Source of the DNA: Lentzea albida
Lineage (GTDB): Bacteria; Actinomycetota; Actinomycetes; Mycobacteriales; Pseudonocardiaceae
DNA length: 64,000 bases
Direction: 5' to 3'
NCBI RefSeq assembly: GCF_900111005.1
Contig: NZ_FOFV01000005.1
Coordinates: 1 to 64,000 of the forward strand
Shown here: positions 8,326-16,709 of the stretch, piece after piece
Layout of the letters: every line of letters starts with the position of its first letter
Numbering within the stretch: the stretch's first letter is position 1
Notes under the pieces: model-generated
Database searches by the model: none
Told to the model about the DNA's origin: nothing
What the model saw: the letters and a program-made list of their open reading frames with translations, nothing else
Made by a program: the position numbers and the translations under genes

Positions 8326-8413
8326 CACCCGATCGGGCGGAACCGGTTTGCGGGGCCCCTGACCCCGGTTATTCGATGGAGATCAACACGAACCACCGGT
8401 AAGGGGTCCACGC

Positions 8414-8989
8414 ATGCGTCTCACGATCCTCGCCGCCGTCCTCGCGGTCGGCGCCACGGCCTGCGGAACGTCGAACTCCGCGCCCCAGGGTCAGGCTGCG
8501 TCCACAACCGGCTCGGCCACGTCCACCCCGGCGTCCTCCACCGCCGCCTCGGCCTCCGACAAGCAGCAGGCGGCGGTGAAGGCCGAACTGACCATGCAGG
8601 GCAAGCCCGGTCTGGGCCTGCTCGCCACGACGAACCAGAGCGGCGCGCCCATCACCTTCCAGGGCTGGCCGAAGCTCACCTTCACCAACCCCGCGAACGA
8701 GCCCGCGAACATCCCGGTCGAGCAGAAGCTGGTGCCGGGCGAGGGGCCGTCGATCACGCTGCAGCCCGGCCAGACCGCGTTCGCCGGGGTGCAGCTCGAC
8801 GTGGACGACGACACGAACTCGTTCGCCATCAACGAGATGACCGTCGAACTGCCCGGTCTGACGCCGGCGAAGGTGACGTTCATCGGCACGGACGGCCAGC
8901 CGATCGCCGACCTGACCAAGCTCAAGGTGAGCGAGGCCAAGGTCGGGACGATGCAGCCGGCCGCCCAGGGCGTGACGGTGTTCGACTAG
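8414..8989 (+). CDS. DUF4232-type lipoprotein
   Basis: A 191-residue exported lipoprotein. After a short signal the cysteine of AVGATAC is the expected lipid anchor, followed by a Ser/Thr/Ala-rich linker to about residue 50. The beta-rich domain then resembles DUF4232 (LTFTNPANEPANIPV; PGQTAFAGVQLDV). The function of that domain is unknown; it is common on actinomycete surfaces. ATG 8414 has AAGGGG eight bases upstream. Its stop shares CTAG with the convergent LamG gene. Confidence 0.75.
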   Translation: MRLTILAAVLAVGATACGTSNSAPQGQAASTTGSATSTPASSTAASASDKQQAAVKAELTMQGKPGLGLLATTNQSGAPITFQGWPKLTFTNPANEPANIPVEQKLVPGEGPSITLQPGQTAFAGVQLDVDDDTNSFAINEMTVELPGLTPAKVTFIGTDGQPIADLTKLKVSEAKVGTMQPAAQGVTVFD

Positions 8990-9903
8990 CGCATCCAGCG
9001 GTACTGGAGCTCCACCTCTCGCGGATGGGCAGCCCGGTCCAGGAACATCAGGCCGTCCATCCGGCAGTTGCAGGCGTTGCCCTCGCGGGTGTTCTGCGGG
9101 TAGCTGCCGCCGATCTTGTAGCCGCGCGGGTCGGTCGCCGTCGCCAGGTCGGGCTCCGGCTCGCCTTCGAGCTGCCACGGGTCGCCCGCCGTGACAGACC
9201 GGCCCGCGAGCGGCTTTCCGTTGCGGTACAACGCCATCGTGCCGGTGTCGAAGTCGAACGTGGCCGCGAGGTGCACCCACTCGTTCTGCGGCAACAGCTT
9301 CTGCCAGTCCTCCGCGGCCGCGAAGGTCTGCGAGGCGCCGCCGTCGAGTCTGCGCGCCAGGGCCACTAGCTTCAGTTCACCGTCGACCTGGATCAGCTCC
9401 AGCAGTGCGCGCACCGCGTGGCCGTTGGAGTCGCCGGTGAGGACGCCCGCCAGGCCGATGGCGTTGTAGAGGTCGGACGGGTCGGCGGTGGCCGAGTTCG
9501 GGGCGGGGTTCTGGCCCGTCATCTTCACCCAGCCCAGGATCGACGCCTCGCGTGCGCCGTTGAACGCCCTGAGCGTCGGCACGCCGGTCTCGCTGTAGAG
9601 GCCTGCCTTCCAGTCGTCGTTGCCGGCTGTCTCGGGGTTGATCTGCTTGAGCTGCAACGAGGTTCGGCTCGACACGCCGTCGCGCACGCGCATGTCCGCG
9701 CCACCGTTGATCAGGTGCAGCGGCGTTCCCGAGCGGCCCCTGTCCTGTTCCAGGACCCTGTTGCCGCGCACCGGGTGTTCGAAGTCGTAGTAGGACACCA
9801 GGTTGCGCGACAACGACGGCAGCACCGGGCCGAACGCCGCCTGAGCCGGTGCGGCGAGACCGAGGACGAACGCCGCGGTCACTCCGAGAACCGCCGCCCT
9901 CAT
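8986..9903 (-). CDS. Secreted LamG/concanavalin-like protein
   Basis: A 305-residue secreted protein with a signal peptide (MRAAVLGVTAAFVLGLAAPAQA) and one LamG-like beta-sandwich. Typical strands are NLVSYYDFEHPV at the start and EWVHLAATFDFDTGTMALYRNG in the middle. Such domains bind carbohydrate; no catalytic site is apparent. ATG 9903 overlaps the stop of the upstream sugar-dehydrogenase-like gene (ATGA), so the two are translationally coupled and likely act together outside the cell. Confidence 0.82.
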   Translation of the reverse strand: MRAAVLGVTAAFVLGLAAPAQAAFGPVLPSLSRNLVSYYDFEHPVRGNRVLEQDRGRSGTPLHLINGGADMRVRDGVSSRTSLQLKQINPETAGNDDWKAGLYSETGVPTLRAFNGAREASILGWVKMTGQNPAPNSATADPSDLYNAIGLAGVLTGDSNGHAVRALLELIQVDGELKLVALARRLDGGASQTFAAAEDWQKLLPQNEWVHLAATFDFDTGTMALYRNGKPLAGRSVTAGDPWQLEGEPEPDLATATDPRGYKIGGSYPQNTREGNACNCRMDGLMFLDRAAHPREVELQYRWMR

Positions 9904-11957
9904 CGGATCGCCCCGCCCTGCACGCGCAGGTCTCGTAGCCTGCCGATGTTGTCGAACGAACCGAAGCCGACGCGTCCCGACGCGAACGTCCTGTCCACAG
10001 CCGTCATCAGCGGATGCTGCGACCCGTCGACATACACGGCGATCTCCCCGCTGTCGGTGCAATGCCTGACCCGCACGCGATGCCACGCCGTGTCGGTGAC
10101 GGCCGGAGGTGCGCCGACGGAACGCACGGCGTCCCACTGGTGGTCGAGGCGCAGCCGGTCGGCGTTGTTCACGACGAAGATCCCGTTGTGCGGGTAGATC
10201 TTGTTGTCCGACGAGAGGTGCGCGTAGTAGAACTCGGTGTCGGAGCGGTACCCGAACACGATGATCACGTCCCGGTTGGACTCCGCGACGGGCGTGTCGA
10301 GCCGCACCGAGGCGTCCACCTGCACCGAGCCGAACGCCGGTCCCTTCCTCAGCACGGCGTACTCGAACGGGCGGCGCGGGCCGGGGCGGGCGACGCCGGG
10401 TTCGGCGAGCACGACCTCGCGACCGGGGAACTGCCACAGTTCCGGGGTCACCGGCTGCCACGCACTCGCGTTGCCCGTTCCCGTGACGAGGTCGTGGCCG
10501 GTGCGGCAGGAGGCGAACGCGCGGGCGCCCGTCACCTTCCAGACCTTCCCGTTCGCCTTGGCCAGCACGTACAGCTCACCCTCGGCGTCCTGGCCGAAGC
10601 GCAGGTCGACGCGGTTCGGATCGCCGACCAACGCCTTCATCGTCGTGAGCTCGCCACCGGCGTACACCATCAGCTCGCGGGAGACGGCCATCGGCTGCCC
10701 GGCGCGCATCTCGCGTTCGTCAGCCAAGTAGAGCAGCCCCTTGACGCCCTCGCCGTAGATGTACTTGCCCCGCAACGAAGGGATCTTCGAGCCGCGGTAG
10801 ACGAAGCCGCCCATCAACGCGTTGCCGCTGTCCGCACAGGGCTGCTGGGTGGACAGCCGGTTGTGGTCGAACGCCGTCACCGGGTAGGTGAAGCCGTACT
10901 TCGCGTCGTCGGCGGGCAGCGGGAACACCCCGCACGACGGGTCGCCGCGCCGGTACTCCCAGATCCCCTCGCGCTCGCTCCAACCGAGGTTGGCGCCCTT
11001 GCGGACCTCGTACACCGAGTCCACGGCCTTCTCGCCGATGTGCCCCAGGAACATCCGGCGCGTCACCGGGTCCCAGCTGAAGCGGTACGGGTCGCGCATG
11101 CCGTACGCGTAGATCTCCCCCAGCGCCCCCGGGTTCCGCACGAACGGGTTCTTCGCCGGAACGCCGTACCGGCCGTTCACCCCGTTGGTGCCGGCGGGGT
11201 CGATGCGCAGGATCTTGCCCTGCGGGAGCCCGAGGTTCTGCGGCTCGGTGGTCGAGAACCCGGTGCCGCCATCGCCGGACGCGACGTAGAGCAGGTGGTG
11301 GTCCTCGTCCCACGGACGTGCCGTCGGGTTGAAGCCGATCTCCTGGAACCCGTGGATGAACGACCCGAAGCCCACCCTGAGCAACTCGCGCCGCGTGCCC
11401 GCGAAGACGTCCGCACGCGGGTCGTCAGCGGTCCACTCGGTGATCACCCCGTGCACCTGTGTGTTGCTCGGTGACGGCAAATCCGGCTTCTTCGTCGTGA
11501 GCGCGGCGCCGGTCTCGGTGTGCACGGTGTAGAACTTGCCGTTGCGCCGGAAGTCGGGGTGGAACGCGGCGAACCCGAATCCGCTGCCGAGACCGCGGTG
11601 CGTGTGGAAGTCGGGCCCGACCGCCGCGCCCAGGTCGAGGAACGCGTGCTGGACCCCGTTCTCCAGCAGGTAGAGCTTGCCGTTCATGTCGGGCACGAAC
11701 AGGCGGCCGGAACCGTCCGGCAGCTCGCCGAGGTAGTTGATCCTGTTGTACCGCACCAGTCTGGTGTCGGTCGGCGGCGGGACCGGCTGGGACTTAGGCA
11801 GCTGCGCCACCTCGGTCAGCTCCAGGCCGAGGCCGGACGGGCCGGGGGTCGGCAGCGGGTCGGCGATCGGCACGTCCGCTTGCGCCGACGCGATGGGTGC
11901 GAACAGCGAGGAGAGCACGAGGGTTGTGACGGCTAGACGGGAAAGGCGTCGGTACAT
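9900..11957 (-). CDS. Secreted PQQ-dependent sugar dehydrogenase-like protein
   Basis: A 685-residue secreted protein. A signal peptide (VTTLVLSSLFAPIASAQA) is followed by a beta-propeller of the glucose/sorbosone dehydrogenase family: LGSGFGFAAFHPDF, YVASGDGGTG, GKILRIDPAG, YGMRDPYRFSWDP and GANLGWSE. These are the propeller signatures of PQQ aldose dehydrogenases. The last 200 residues form a second beta-sandwich resembling a carbohydrate-binding module. ATG 11957 starts the signal. Upstream are a promoter at 12033-12061 and a LacI-type operator at 12002-12015. PQQ use is inferred from family only. Confidence 0.85.
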   Translation of the reverse strand: MYRRLSRLAVTTLVLSSLFAPIASAQADVPIADPLPTPGPSGLGLELTEVAQLPKSQPVPPPTDTRLVRYNRINYLGELPDGSGRLFVPDMNGKLYLLENGVQHAFLDLGAAVGPDFHTHRGLGSGFGFAAFHPDFRRNGKFYTVHTETGAALTTKKPDLPSPSNTQVHGVITEWTADDPRADVFAGTRRELLRVGFGSFIHGFQEIGFNPTARPWDEDHHLLYVASGDGGTGFSTTEPQNLGLPQGKILRIDPAGTNGVNGRYGVPAKNPFVRNPGALGEIYAYGMRDPYRFSWDPVTRRMFLGHIGEKAVDSVYEVRKGANLGWSEREGIWEYRRGDPSCGVFPLPADDAKYGFTYPVTAFDHNRLSTQQPCADSGNALMGGFVYRGSKIPSLRGKYIYGEGVKGLLYLADEREMRAGQPMAVSRELMVYAGGELTTMKALVGDPNRVDLRFGQDAEGELYVLAKANGKVWKVTGARAFASCRTGHDLVTGTGNASAWQPVTPELWQFPGREVVLAEPGVARPGPRRPFEYAVLRKGPAFGSVQVDASVRLDTPVAESNRDVIIVFGYRSDTEFYYAHLSSDNKIYPHNGIFVVNNADRLRLDHQWDAVRSVGAPPAVTDTAWHRVRVRHCTDSGEIAVYVDGSQHPLMTAVDRTFASGRVGFGSFDNIGRLRDLRVQGGAIR

Positions 11958-12001
11958 CCCCACCACCCTGTGGGCCAGGCCGTGTACGCGGGCACGGCGA
12001 C

Positions 12002-12015
12002 GGAAAGCGCTTTCC
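12002..12015. promoter_or_regulatory. LacI-type operator, copy 1
   Basis: GGAAAGCGCTTTCC is a perfect palindrome with the central CG step of LacI/GalR operators. The extended 16-mer CGGAAAGCGCTTTCCA is identical to that at 14925-14940. It lies about ten bases downstream of the predicted transcription start, where a bound repressor would block elongation. Confidence 0.72.
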
Positions 12016-12032
12016 AACACGGCGGAGTTCGG

Positions 12033-12061
12033 ACGCTACCCAGCTAATAGTGGTGTTACAA
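12033..12061 (-). promoter_or_regulatory. Vegetative promoter of the sugar-dehydrogenase operon
   Basis: On the minus strand TTGTAA (12061-12056) and TAGCGT (12038-12033) are 17 bases apart, close to the housekeeping consensus. The predicted start is near 12026, just before the LacI-type palindrome. Confidence 0.6.
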
Positions 12062-12295
12062 CCCCCGGAACGGGCTGGAGGGAGGTGCGGCGTGCGACCT
12101 TGCGGCGGCACGGGCAGGAGGTCTGCCGCGAACGCGTTGCGCCGCTTAGTGATGCTGGCGGCGGGTCACGGCAGCCACGCGCCGCGTGGTGGCGCGTCAC
12201 GGCGGGACGCATGCTCTCCAGCCATGCCTGGCAGCGGCGGCGCCGCACCTCGCCACCGCCCGCCTGCGGCGGCCGCACCCCTCACCCGCCCCCTC

Positions 12296-13087
12296 TCACT
12301 CCTGCCCCGTAGCCGCCCCCAACAGGTCCCGGATCCGCGCCGTGGCCGAAGCGAACTCCGGCCGGGCCATCGTCGCGGTGTAGTCCCGCACCCCAGGCAG
12401 GTCCACCTCGATCACCTCGTGCACCACCGCGGGCCGTTGTGTCAGCACGATGACCCGGTTGGCGAGGTACACCGACTCCGCGATCGAGTGCGTCACCAGC
12501 AGCACCGTCGTGCCGGTCTCCCGCCACACCCGGTGCAGCTCGACGTTCATCTGCTCGCGCGTCAACGCGTCCAGCGCGCCGAAGGGCTCGTCCATCAGCA
12601 GCACGCGCGGTTGGTGCAGCAGGGCACGGCACAGCGCCACGCGTTGCTGCATGCCGCCGGACAGCTCGTGCGGCAGGGCGTTCTCGAAGCCGGACAGGCC
12701 CGTCATCTCGATGAGCTCGTCGGCCCGGCGCGCCGCCTCGGCGCTGTTCATGCCGCGCATCTCCGCCTGCAGCAGGATGTTCCGGCGGGCGGACCGCCAC
12801 TCCAGCAGCGCGGCTCGCTGGAACACGAAACCGATGTCGTGGCGTGGGCCGCGGACCTCGGAGCCCAGCAGCGTCACCGTGCCCGACGACGGTTTCAGGA
12901 GGCCGGAGACGAGTTTCAGCAACGTCGACTTGCCGCAGCCGGAGGGGCCGACGATGGACACGAACTCACCCGGCGCGACGTCCAGCGAGACCTGCTGGAT
13001 CGCGGTCACCTCCGCGCGCTTCGAGCGGAAGCGCACGGAGACGTCGTCGATCGCCACGGAGGCGGCCATTTCCAAGGTTGCGCTCAT
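12296..13087 (-). CDS. ABC transporter ATP-binding protein, nitrate/sulfonate type
   Basis: A 263-residue ABC ATPase of the SsuB/TauB/NrtD group. Walker A is GPSGCGKST, the signature is LSGGMQQR and Walker B is VLLMDEPFGALD with the H-loop VTHSIAES. It energises the permease at 14094. Its ATG overlaps the stop of the binding-protein gene (ATGA). Last gene of a three-gene importer operon under a LacI-type operator. Confidence 0.92.
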   Translation of the reverse strand: MSATLEMAASVAIDDVSVRFRSKRAEVTAIQQVSLDVAPGEFVSIVGPSGCGKSTLLKLVSGLLKPSSGTVTLLGSEVRGPRHDIGFVFQRAALLEWRSARRNILLQAEMRGMNSAEAARRADELIEMTGLSGFENALPHELSGGMQQRVALCRALLHQPRVLLMDEPFGALDALTREQMNVELHRVWRETGTTVLLVTHSIAESVYLANRVIVLTQRPAVVHEVIEVDLPGVRDYTATMARPEFASATARIRDLLGAATGQE

Positions 13088-14091
13088 CCCTGTGGTGCCA
13101 CGCTTTCTTCCCAGTACGCGGAAGGCTCGGACGCCTCTTTGATGATGCCGGTCTGCTGGAAGGTCTCGATCGTCTTCTTCCAGTCCTCCACGGAGTTGAC
13201 GCCCGGCGCCTTGCCCTTGGTGGCTTCGGTGTGCAGCAGCGTCAGCGTCGTCTTGAACTGCTCCAGCACGACGGTCGGTGACGGCAGCTGCTCGGCGGCG
13301 CCCTTCATCGACTCGGCCGCCGCCTCCGGTGCCTTCTCGGCCTCCGCCCAGGCCTCCTGGGTGGCCGCGACCATCTTCTTCACGAGCTCGGGGTTCTTCT
13401 GCAGCATGGACTTCGAGGTGAGCAAGCCGTTGCTGAAGTAGTTCAAGCCGAACTCGGAGAACCGGAGGTAGCCGACGTCCTTGCCCGCCTTCTCCTTGAT
13501 GGTCGGGCCCTGGTCGGACGCGAAGCCGAGCAGCACGTCGGTGCGGTTCGAGATGACCGCGGCCATCTTGCCCGCCGGGTCGATGTTCTGGATCGAGACG
13601 TCGGACTCCTGCAGGCCGTTCTGCTTCAGGAAGGCCGGGAACGTCTTCGTCAGCGCGTCGCCCGCGGTCGTGGCGACGGACTTGCCCTTGAGGTCGGACG
13701 GCCTGGTGATGTTCTTGTCGGTGAAGAACTGCACGGACGCCGGGGTGGTCTGCAGGTACACCCCGATGCTCTTGGCCGGGACGCCCTGCTCGACGGCCGT
13801 GGCGAGGGCCGACGTGTCCGCCCAGCCGAAGTCGGTCTGGCCGGCGCCGGTCGCCGTGACGGTCTTGCCGGAGCCCTGACCCGCCTGGATCTTGAGGTTG
13901 ATGCCGTGGCGGGAGTAGATGCCCTGCTTGACCCCGTAGTAGAACGGCGCGTGCTCGCCGTACGGGTACCAGTTGAGGGTCAGCGTGACCTCTTGGGCCT
14001 CACCGCCGGACCCCGACGTCGTGCCGCCGCCCCCGCCGCAGGCGGCGAGCACCAGCAACGCGGGGACGAGACCAGCGAGCAGCTTCTTCAT
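13084..14091 (-). CDS. ABC substrate-binding lipoprotein, NMT1/THI5-like
   Basis: A 335-residue binding lipoprotein. The lipobox LVLAAC is followed by a Gly-rich linker. The mature domain has the SsuA/THI5-like fold (LNWYPYGEHAPFYYGVKQGIYSRHG near the start). Relatives bind sulfonates, nitrate, riboflavin or pyrimidine thiamine precursors; the ligand here is not determined. ATG 14091 starts the signal, two bases after the permease stop. Family and regulator type disagree: LacI-type control usually means a sugar signal. Confidence 0.88.
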   Translation of the reverse strand: MKKLLAGLVPALLVLAACGGGGGTTSGSGGEAQEVTLTLNWYPYGEHAPFYYGVKQGIYSRHGINLKIQAGQGSGKTVTATGAGQTDFGWADTSALATAVEQGVPAKSIGVYLQTTPASVQFFTDKNITRPSDLKGKSVATTAGDALTKTFPAFLKQNGLQESDVSIQNIDPAGKMAAVISNRTDVLLGFASDQGPTIKEKAGKDVGYLRFSEFGLNYFSNGLLTSKSMLQKNPELVKKMVAATQEAWAEAEKAPEAAAESMKGAAEQLPSPTVVLEQFKTTLTLLHTEATKGKAPGVNSVEDWKKTIETFQQTGIIKEASEPSAYWEESVAPQG

Positions 14092-14093
14092 CG

Positions 14094-14909
14094 TCAGCCT
14101 TTCGCGAGAAGGGTGGTGACGGCGGCGCCGCGCCTGCTGGCGTGCCACGGCAGCAGCAGCTTTTCGGCGAGGTCGAGCAGGAGGAAGAGCAGGACGCCCA
14201 CGACGGAGATGACGATCAGGCCCGCGAACAGCATCGGGGTGTCCATGTTGCCGTTGGCCTGCAGGATCACGTACCCGAGGCCCTCGTTGGAGCCGACGAA
14301 CTCACCGACCACGGCACCGGTGACGGCGAGCGTGACCGCGACCTTCAGGCCCGCGAACAGGTGCGGCAGCGCGGCCGGGAAGCGGATCTTCACGAACGTC
14401 TTGACCGGGCCGCCGCCCATCGTCGCCGCGAGTTCGAGCATCTCGGTGTCGACGGACTTCAGGCCCGTGACCGTGGAGATCACGACCGGGAAGAACGCCA
14501 TCAGCACGGCCACGACCACCTTCGGCTCGAAGCCGAAACCGAGCCACACCACGAACAGCGGCGCGATGGCGATCTTCGGGATGACCTGCGCGAACAGCAG
14601 GATCGGGTAGGCCGTGCTCTCGACCGTCCGCGAGTAGACCATCGCGACGGCCACGAGCACGCCGAGAACGCCCGCGATCACGAAGCCGAGGACCGTCTCG
14701 TAGGTGGTCACCCACGTGTGACCCCACAGGTAGGACCACTTGTCGGCGAGCAGGCCGAAGGTCTTGGCCGGCGACGGCACGAGGTAGGCCTCGACCAGGC
14801 CGGTCGCGGTGATGAGGTGCCAGACCGCGAGGCACGCGGCGAGCAGTGCGGCAGGGCGCCACGACCGCTCGACCAGGCCGCGCCACGGGTCCGTCCGAAC
14901 CTTGTCCAT
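14094..14909 (-). CDS. ABC transporter permease, nitrate/sulfonate type
   Basis: A 271-residue permease with about six helices. The ATPase-contact loop is visible as ELAATMGGGPVKTFVKIRFPAALPHLFAGLK. First gene of the importer operon. ATG 14909 has AGGGAG upstream. The LacI-type operator ends 17 bases before the start codon, with the promoter directly behind it. Confidence 0.9.
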   Translation of the reverse strand: MDKVRTDPWRGLVERSWRPAALLAACLAVWHLITATGLVEAYLVPSPAKTFGLLADKWSYLWGHTWVTTYETVLGFVIAGVLGVLVAVAMVYSRTVESTAYPILLFAQVIPKIAIAPLFVVWLGFGFEPKVVVAVLMAFFPVVISTVTGLKSVDTEMLELAATMGGGPVKTFVKIRFPAALPHLFAGLKVAVTLAVTGAVVGEFVGSNEGLGYVILQANGNMDTPMLFAGLIVISVVGVLLFLLLDLAEKLLLPWHASRRGAAVTTLLAKG

Positions 14910-14925
14910 CGGGCTCCCTGAGGTC

Positions 14926-14939
14926 GGAAAGCGCTTTCC
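14926..14939. promoter_or_regulatory. LacI-type operator, copy 2
   Basis: Second exact copy of GGAAAGCGCTTTCC, within the identical 16-mer at 14925-14940. It covers the predicted start of transcription of the importer operon (about 14936), a position for direct repression. The match to copy 1 indicates one regulator for both operons; no LacI gene lies in the window. Confidence 0.75.
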
Positions 14940-14942
14940 AGT

Positions 14943-14971
14943 ACGCTATGTCCGGTCCTCACAGCGGTCAA
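14943..14971 (-). promoter_or_regulatory. Vegetative promoter of the NMT1-type ABC operon
   Basis: On the minus strand TTGACC (14971-14966) and TAGCGT (14948-14943) are 17 bases apart, a strong match to the housekeeping consensus. The -10 is identical to that of the other operon with the same operator. Confidence 0.7.
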
Positions 14972-15033
14972 GGTGAAGGATCACAAGAGACGACTGAATC
15001 GATTTTTCATTAGCAGCCATTAGTTCCGGAACG

Positions 15034-15723
15034 TCACGTGCCGACGGGGCTGTAGGTGTTGCCCGCGCGGTCGCGGCCGCGGGCGAGGTAGATCCGGTGG
15101 CCGCCGGACTTCAGGAACCGGACGGTCGTCGGCATGTACCGCATGGTGTAACCGCAGCGGCGCAGCGTGCTGCGGTTCGGCGGTGACCCGTGCACGAGCA
15201 TCGCCGAGTGCACGCTGCACGCCCCGCGTTCCAGTTCCACGTCGACGGCACGGGACTCGTCGACCGCCGTCTCCTGGTTGAAGAACGAGTCCGCGGTGCC
15301 GGTGTGCTCGACGGCCGCGTGGTGGCTGCCCGGGATCACGCGCAGGCAGCCGTTCTCGGCGGTCGACGGGTCGATCGCGAGCCACACCGTGATCGCCTCC
15401 GAGGCGGGCGAGATGGTGTCGCGCCAGAAGTGCGCGTCCTGGTGCCAGGGCACGGGTTTGCCGTCGCCGGCGGGCTTGCAGATGAAGTGCGACGAGAACA
15501 ACGCGATGTCCGGCCCGATCAGCGACTCGACCAGGTCCAGCACGCCGGGGTCCAGCAGCCACTCGAACAGCGCCGGGTCGGTCAGGTGCGGCACGTCCAT
15601 GTGCTCGGGCCGCTGCCCCGCCGGCAGGGCCGCCAGCTTCGCCTCGAAGTGCGCTGCCAGCGCCTCGAACTTCGCCGGGGCCAGCACGCCGGGGTGCGTC
15701 TCGTAGCCGTCGGTCTGGAACAT
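15034..15723 (-). CDS. Phytanoyl-CoA dioxygenase (PhyH) family protein
   Basis: A 229-residue Fe(II)/2-oxoglutarate oxygenase of the PhyH family. The iron ligands are His and Asp in VPWHQDAHFW and the distal His in AMLVHGSPPN; the oxoglutarate-binding Arg is likely in NRSTLRRCGY. Family members hydroxylate small molecules, including phosphonates and natural-product intermediates. ATG 15723 has GAGG five bases upstream; GTG 15729 is an alternative. It starts two bases after the stop of the sugar-type ABC ATPase and is the last gene of that operon, so it may act on the imported compound. Confidence 0.87.
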   Translation of the reverse strand: MFQTDGYETHPGVLAPAKFEALAAHFEAKLAALPAGQRPEHMDVPHLTDPALFEWLLDPGVLDLVESLIGPDIALFSSHFICKPAGDGKPVPWHQDAHFWRDTISPASEAITVWLAIDPSTAENGCLRVIPGSHHAAVEHTGTADSFFNQETAVDESRAVDVELERGACSVHSAMLVHGSPPNRSTLRRCGYTMRYMPTTVRFLKSGGHRIYLARGRDRAGNTYSPVGT

Positions 15724-15725
15724 CG

Positions 15726-16709
15726 TCACCTCACGAGTAGGCCGGTCTCCTTGTCGTACCGCAGAACGCGTGCGGGCGGGGCGTCCACCGTCACGGTGGC
15801 GCCGATGGCGGGTTCGTCGTCCTCGGGCACGACGTAGCCGATCTGGTCGTCACCGCAGTCGAGCGTCACCAGTGACGTCACGCCGAGGTTCTCCACAATG
15901 GACACCGAACCGGTGAACAACCCCTCGGCGGCGGGCGTCAGGTACTCCGGCCGCACGCCGATGATCTCCGCGCCGCGCGGGACCAGGTTCATGGGCGTGG
16001 AGCCGATGAAGTTCGCGACGAACGTGTCCGCGGGCCGCTGGAACACCTCGCGCGGGGTGCCGAGCTGCCGGATCCGTCCCGCGTCCATCACCGCGATCCG
16101 GTCGGCCAGCGCCAGCGCCTCGGCCTGGTCGTGCGTGACGAACACGGTCGTCAGCGCCAGCTCCCGTTGCAGCTTCTTCAGGAAGGTCCTGGCCTCCAGC
16201 CGGAGTCGTGCGTCCAGGTTGGACAGCGGTTCGTCCAGCAGCAGCACCTCGGCCGACGCCGCGACCGCACGGGCGAGCGCCGCCCGTTGCTGCTGACCAC
16301 CCGAGAGCTGACCGGGCCGCCGGTCGAGCAACTCCCCCAGGCTCAGCCCGGCGGCGGTCCGTGCGGCCGTCTCCTGCTGCACGGACTTCGCGGCGCCCCG
16401 CACCCGCAGCGGGTAGGCGATGTTCTCCGACACCGTCATGTGCGGGAACAACGCGTAGTCCTGGAACACCATCGCCACCCGCCGGTCGCCGGGCTGAAAC
16501 CGCGTCACGTCACGAGAACCGATGTGCACCGCGCCGCCGGTGGCCGCCTCGAGGCCCGCGATCGTGCGCAGCAACGTGGTCTTGCCGCAGCCGGACGGGC
16601 CGAGCAGGGCGAACAGCTCGCCGTCGGCGATCTCGAGGTCCAGCTCGTCCACGGCCCGCACGCCGTTCGGGTACACGGTGGACAGACCCTCGACAGTGAT
16701 GCCCGCCAT
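15726..16709 (-). CDS. ABC transporter ATP-binding protein, UgpC/MsmK type
   Basis: A 327-residue ATPase for a carbohydrate-class importer. Walker A GPSGCGKTT, signature LSGGQQQRAAL, Walker B VLLLDEPLSNLD and H-loop VTHDQAEA are intact. After about residue 235 a TOBE-like beta domain follows (IGVRPEYLTP). Its start overlaps the permease stop by one base (TGATG). It serves the permeases at 16709 and 17527. Confidence 0.92.
   Translation of the reverse strand: MAGITVEGLSTVYPNGVRAVDELDLEIADGELFALLGPSGCGKTTLLRTIAGLEAATGGAVHIGSRDVTRFQPGDRRVAMVFQDYALFPHMTVSENIAYPLRVRGAAKSVQQETAARTAAGLSLGELLDRRPGQLSGGQQQRAALARAVAASAEVLLLDEPLSNLDARLRLEARTFLKKLQRELALTTVFVTHDQAEALALADRIAVMDAGRIRQLGTPREVFQRPADTFVANFIGSTPMNLVPRGAEIIGVRPEYLTPAAEGLFTGSVSIVENLGVTSLVTLDCGDDQIGYVVPEDDEPAIGATVTVDAPPARVLRYDKETGLLVR

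Larger units (their letters stand above)
11958..12295. other. Intergenic control region
   Basis: These 338 bases separate two minus-strand operons. The part nearest the sugar-dehydrogenase gene holds the promoter and operator listed separately. The rest (about 12065-12295) is GC-rich with short direct repeats of the kind GGTGGCGCGTCACGG and shows no convincing gene. Confidence 0.6.

Noticed and set aside
4804..8328. Open minus-strand frame of more than 1100 codons
   Set aside because: It runs antisense or out of frame through the MBL, LysR, methyltransferase and SGNH genes, and its translation is Arg/Gly/Ala low complexity: a high-GC shadow.
8328..8337. CCCGATCGGG, the centre of the carbonic anhydrase palindrome, after the SGNH gene
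   Set aside because: Only the inner ten bases recur and the flanks differ; in high-GC DNA this is likely chance.
15023..15032. GTTCCGGAAC palindrome after the PhyH gene
   Set aside because: It lacks a T run, is too short for a terminator and lies downstream of any promoter need.
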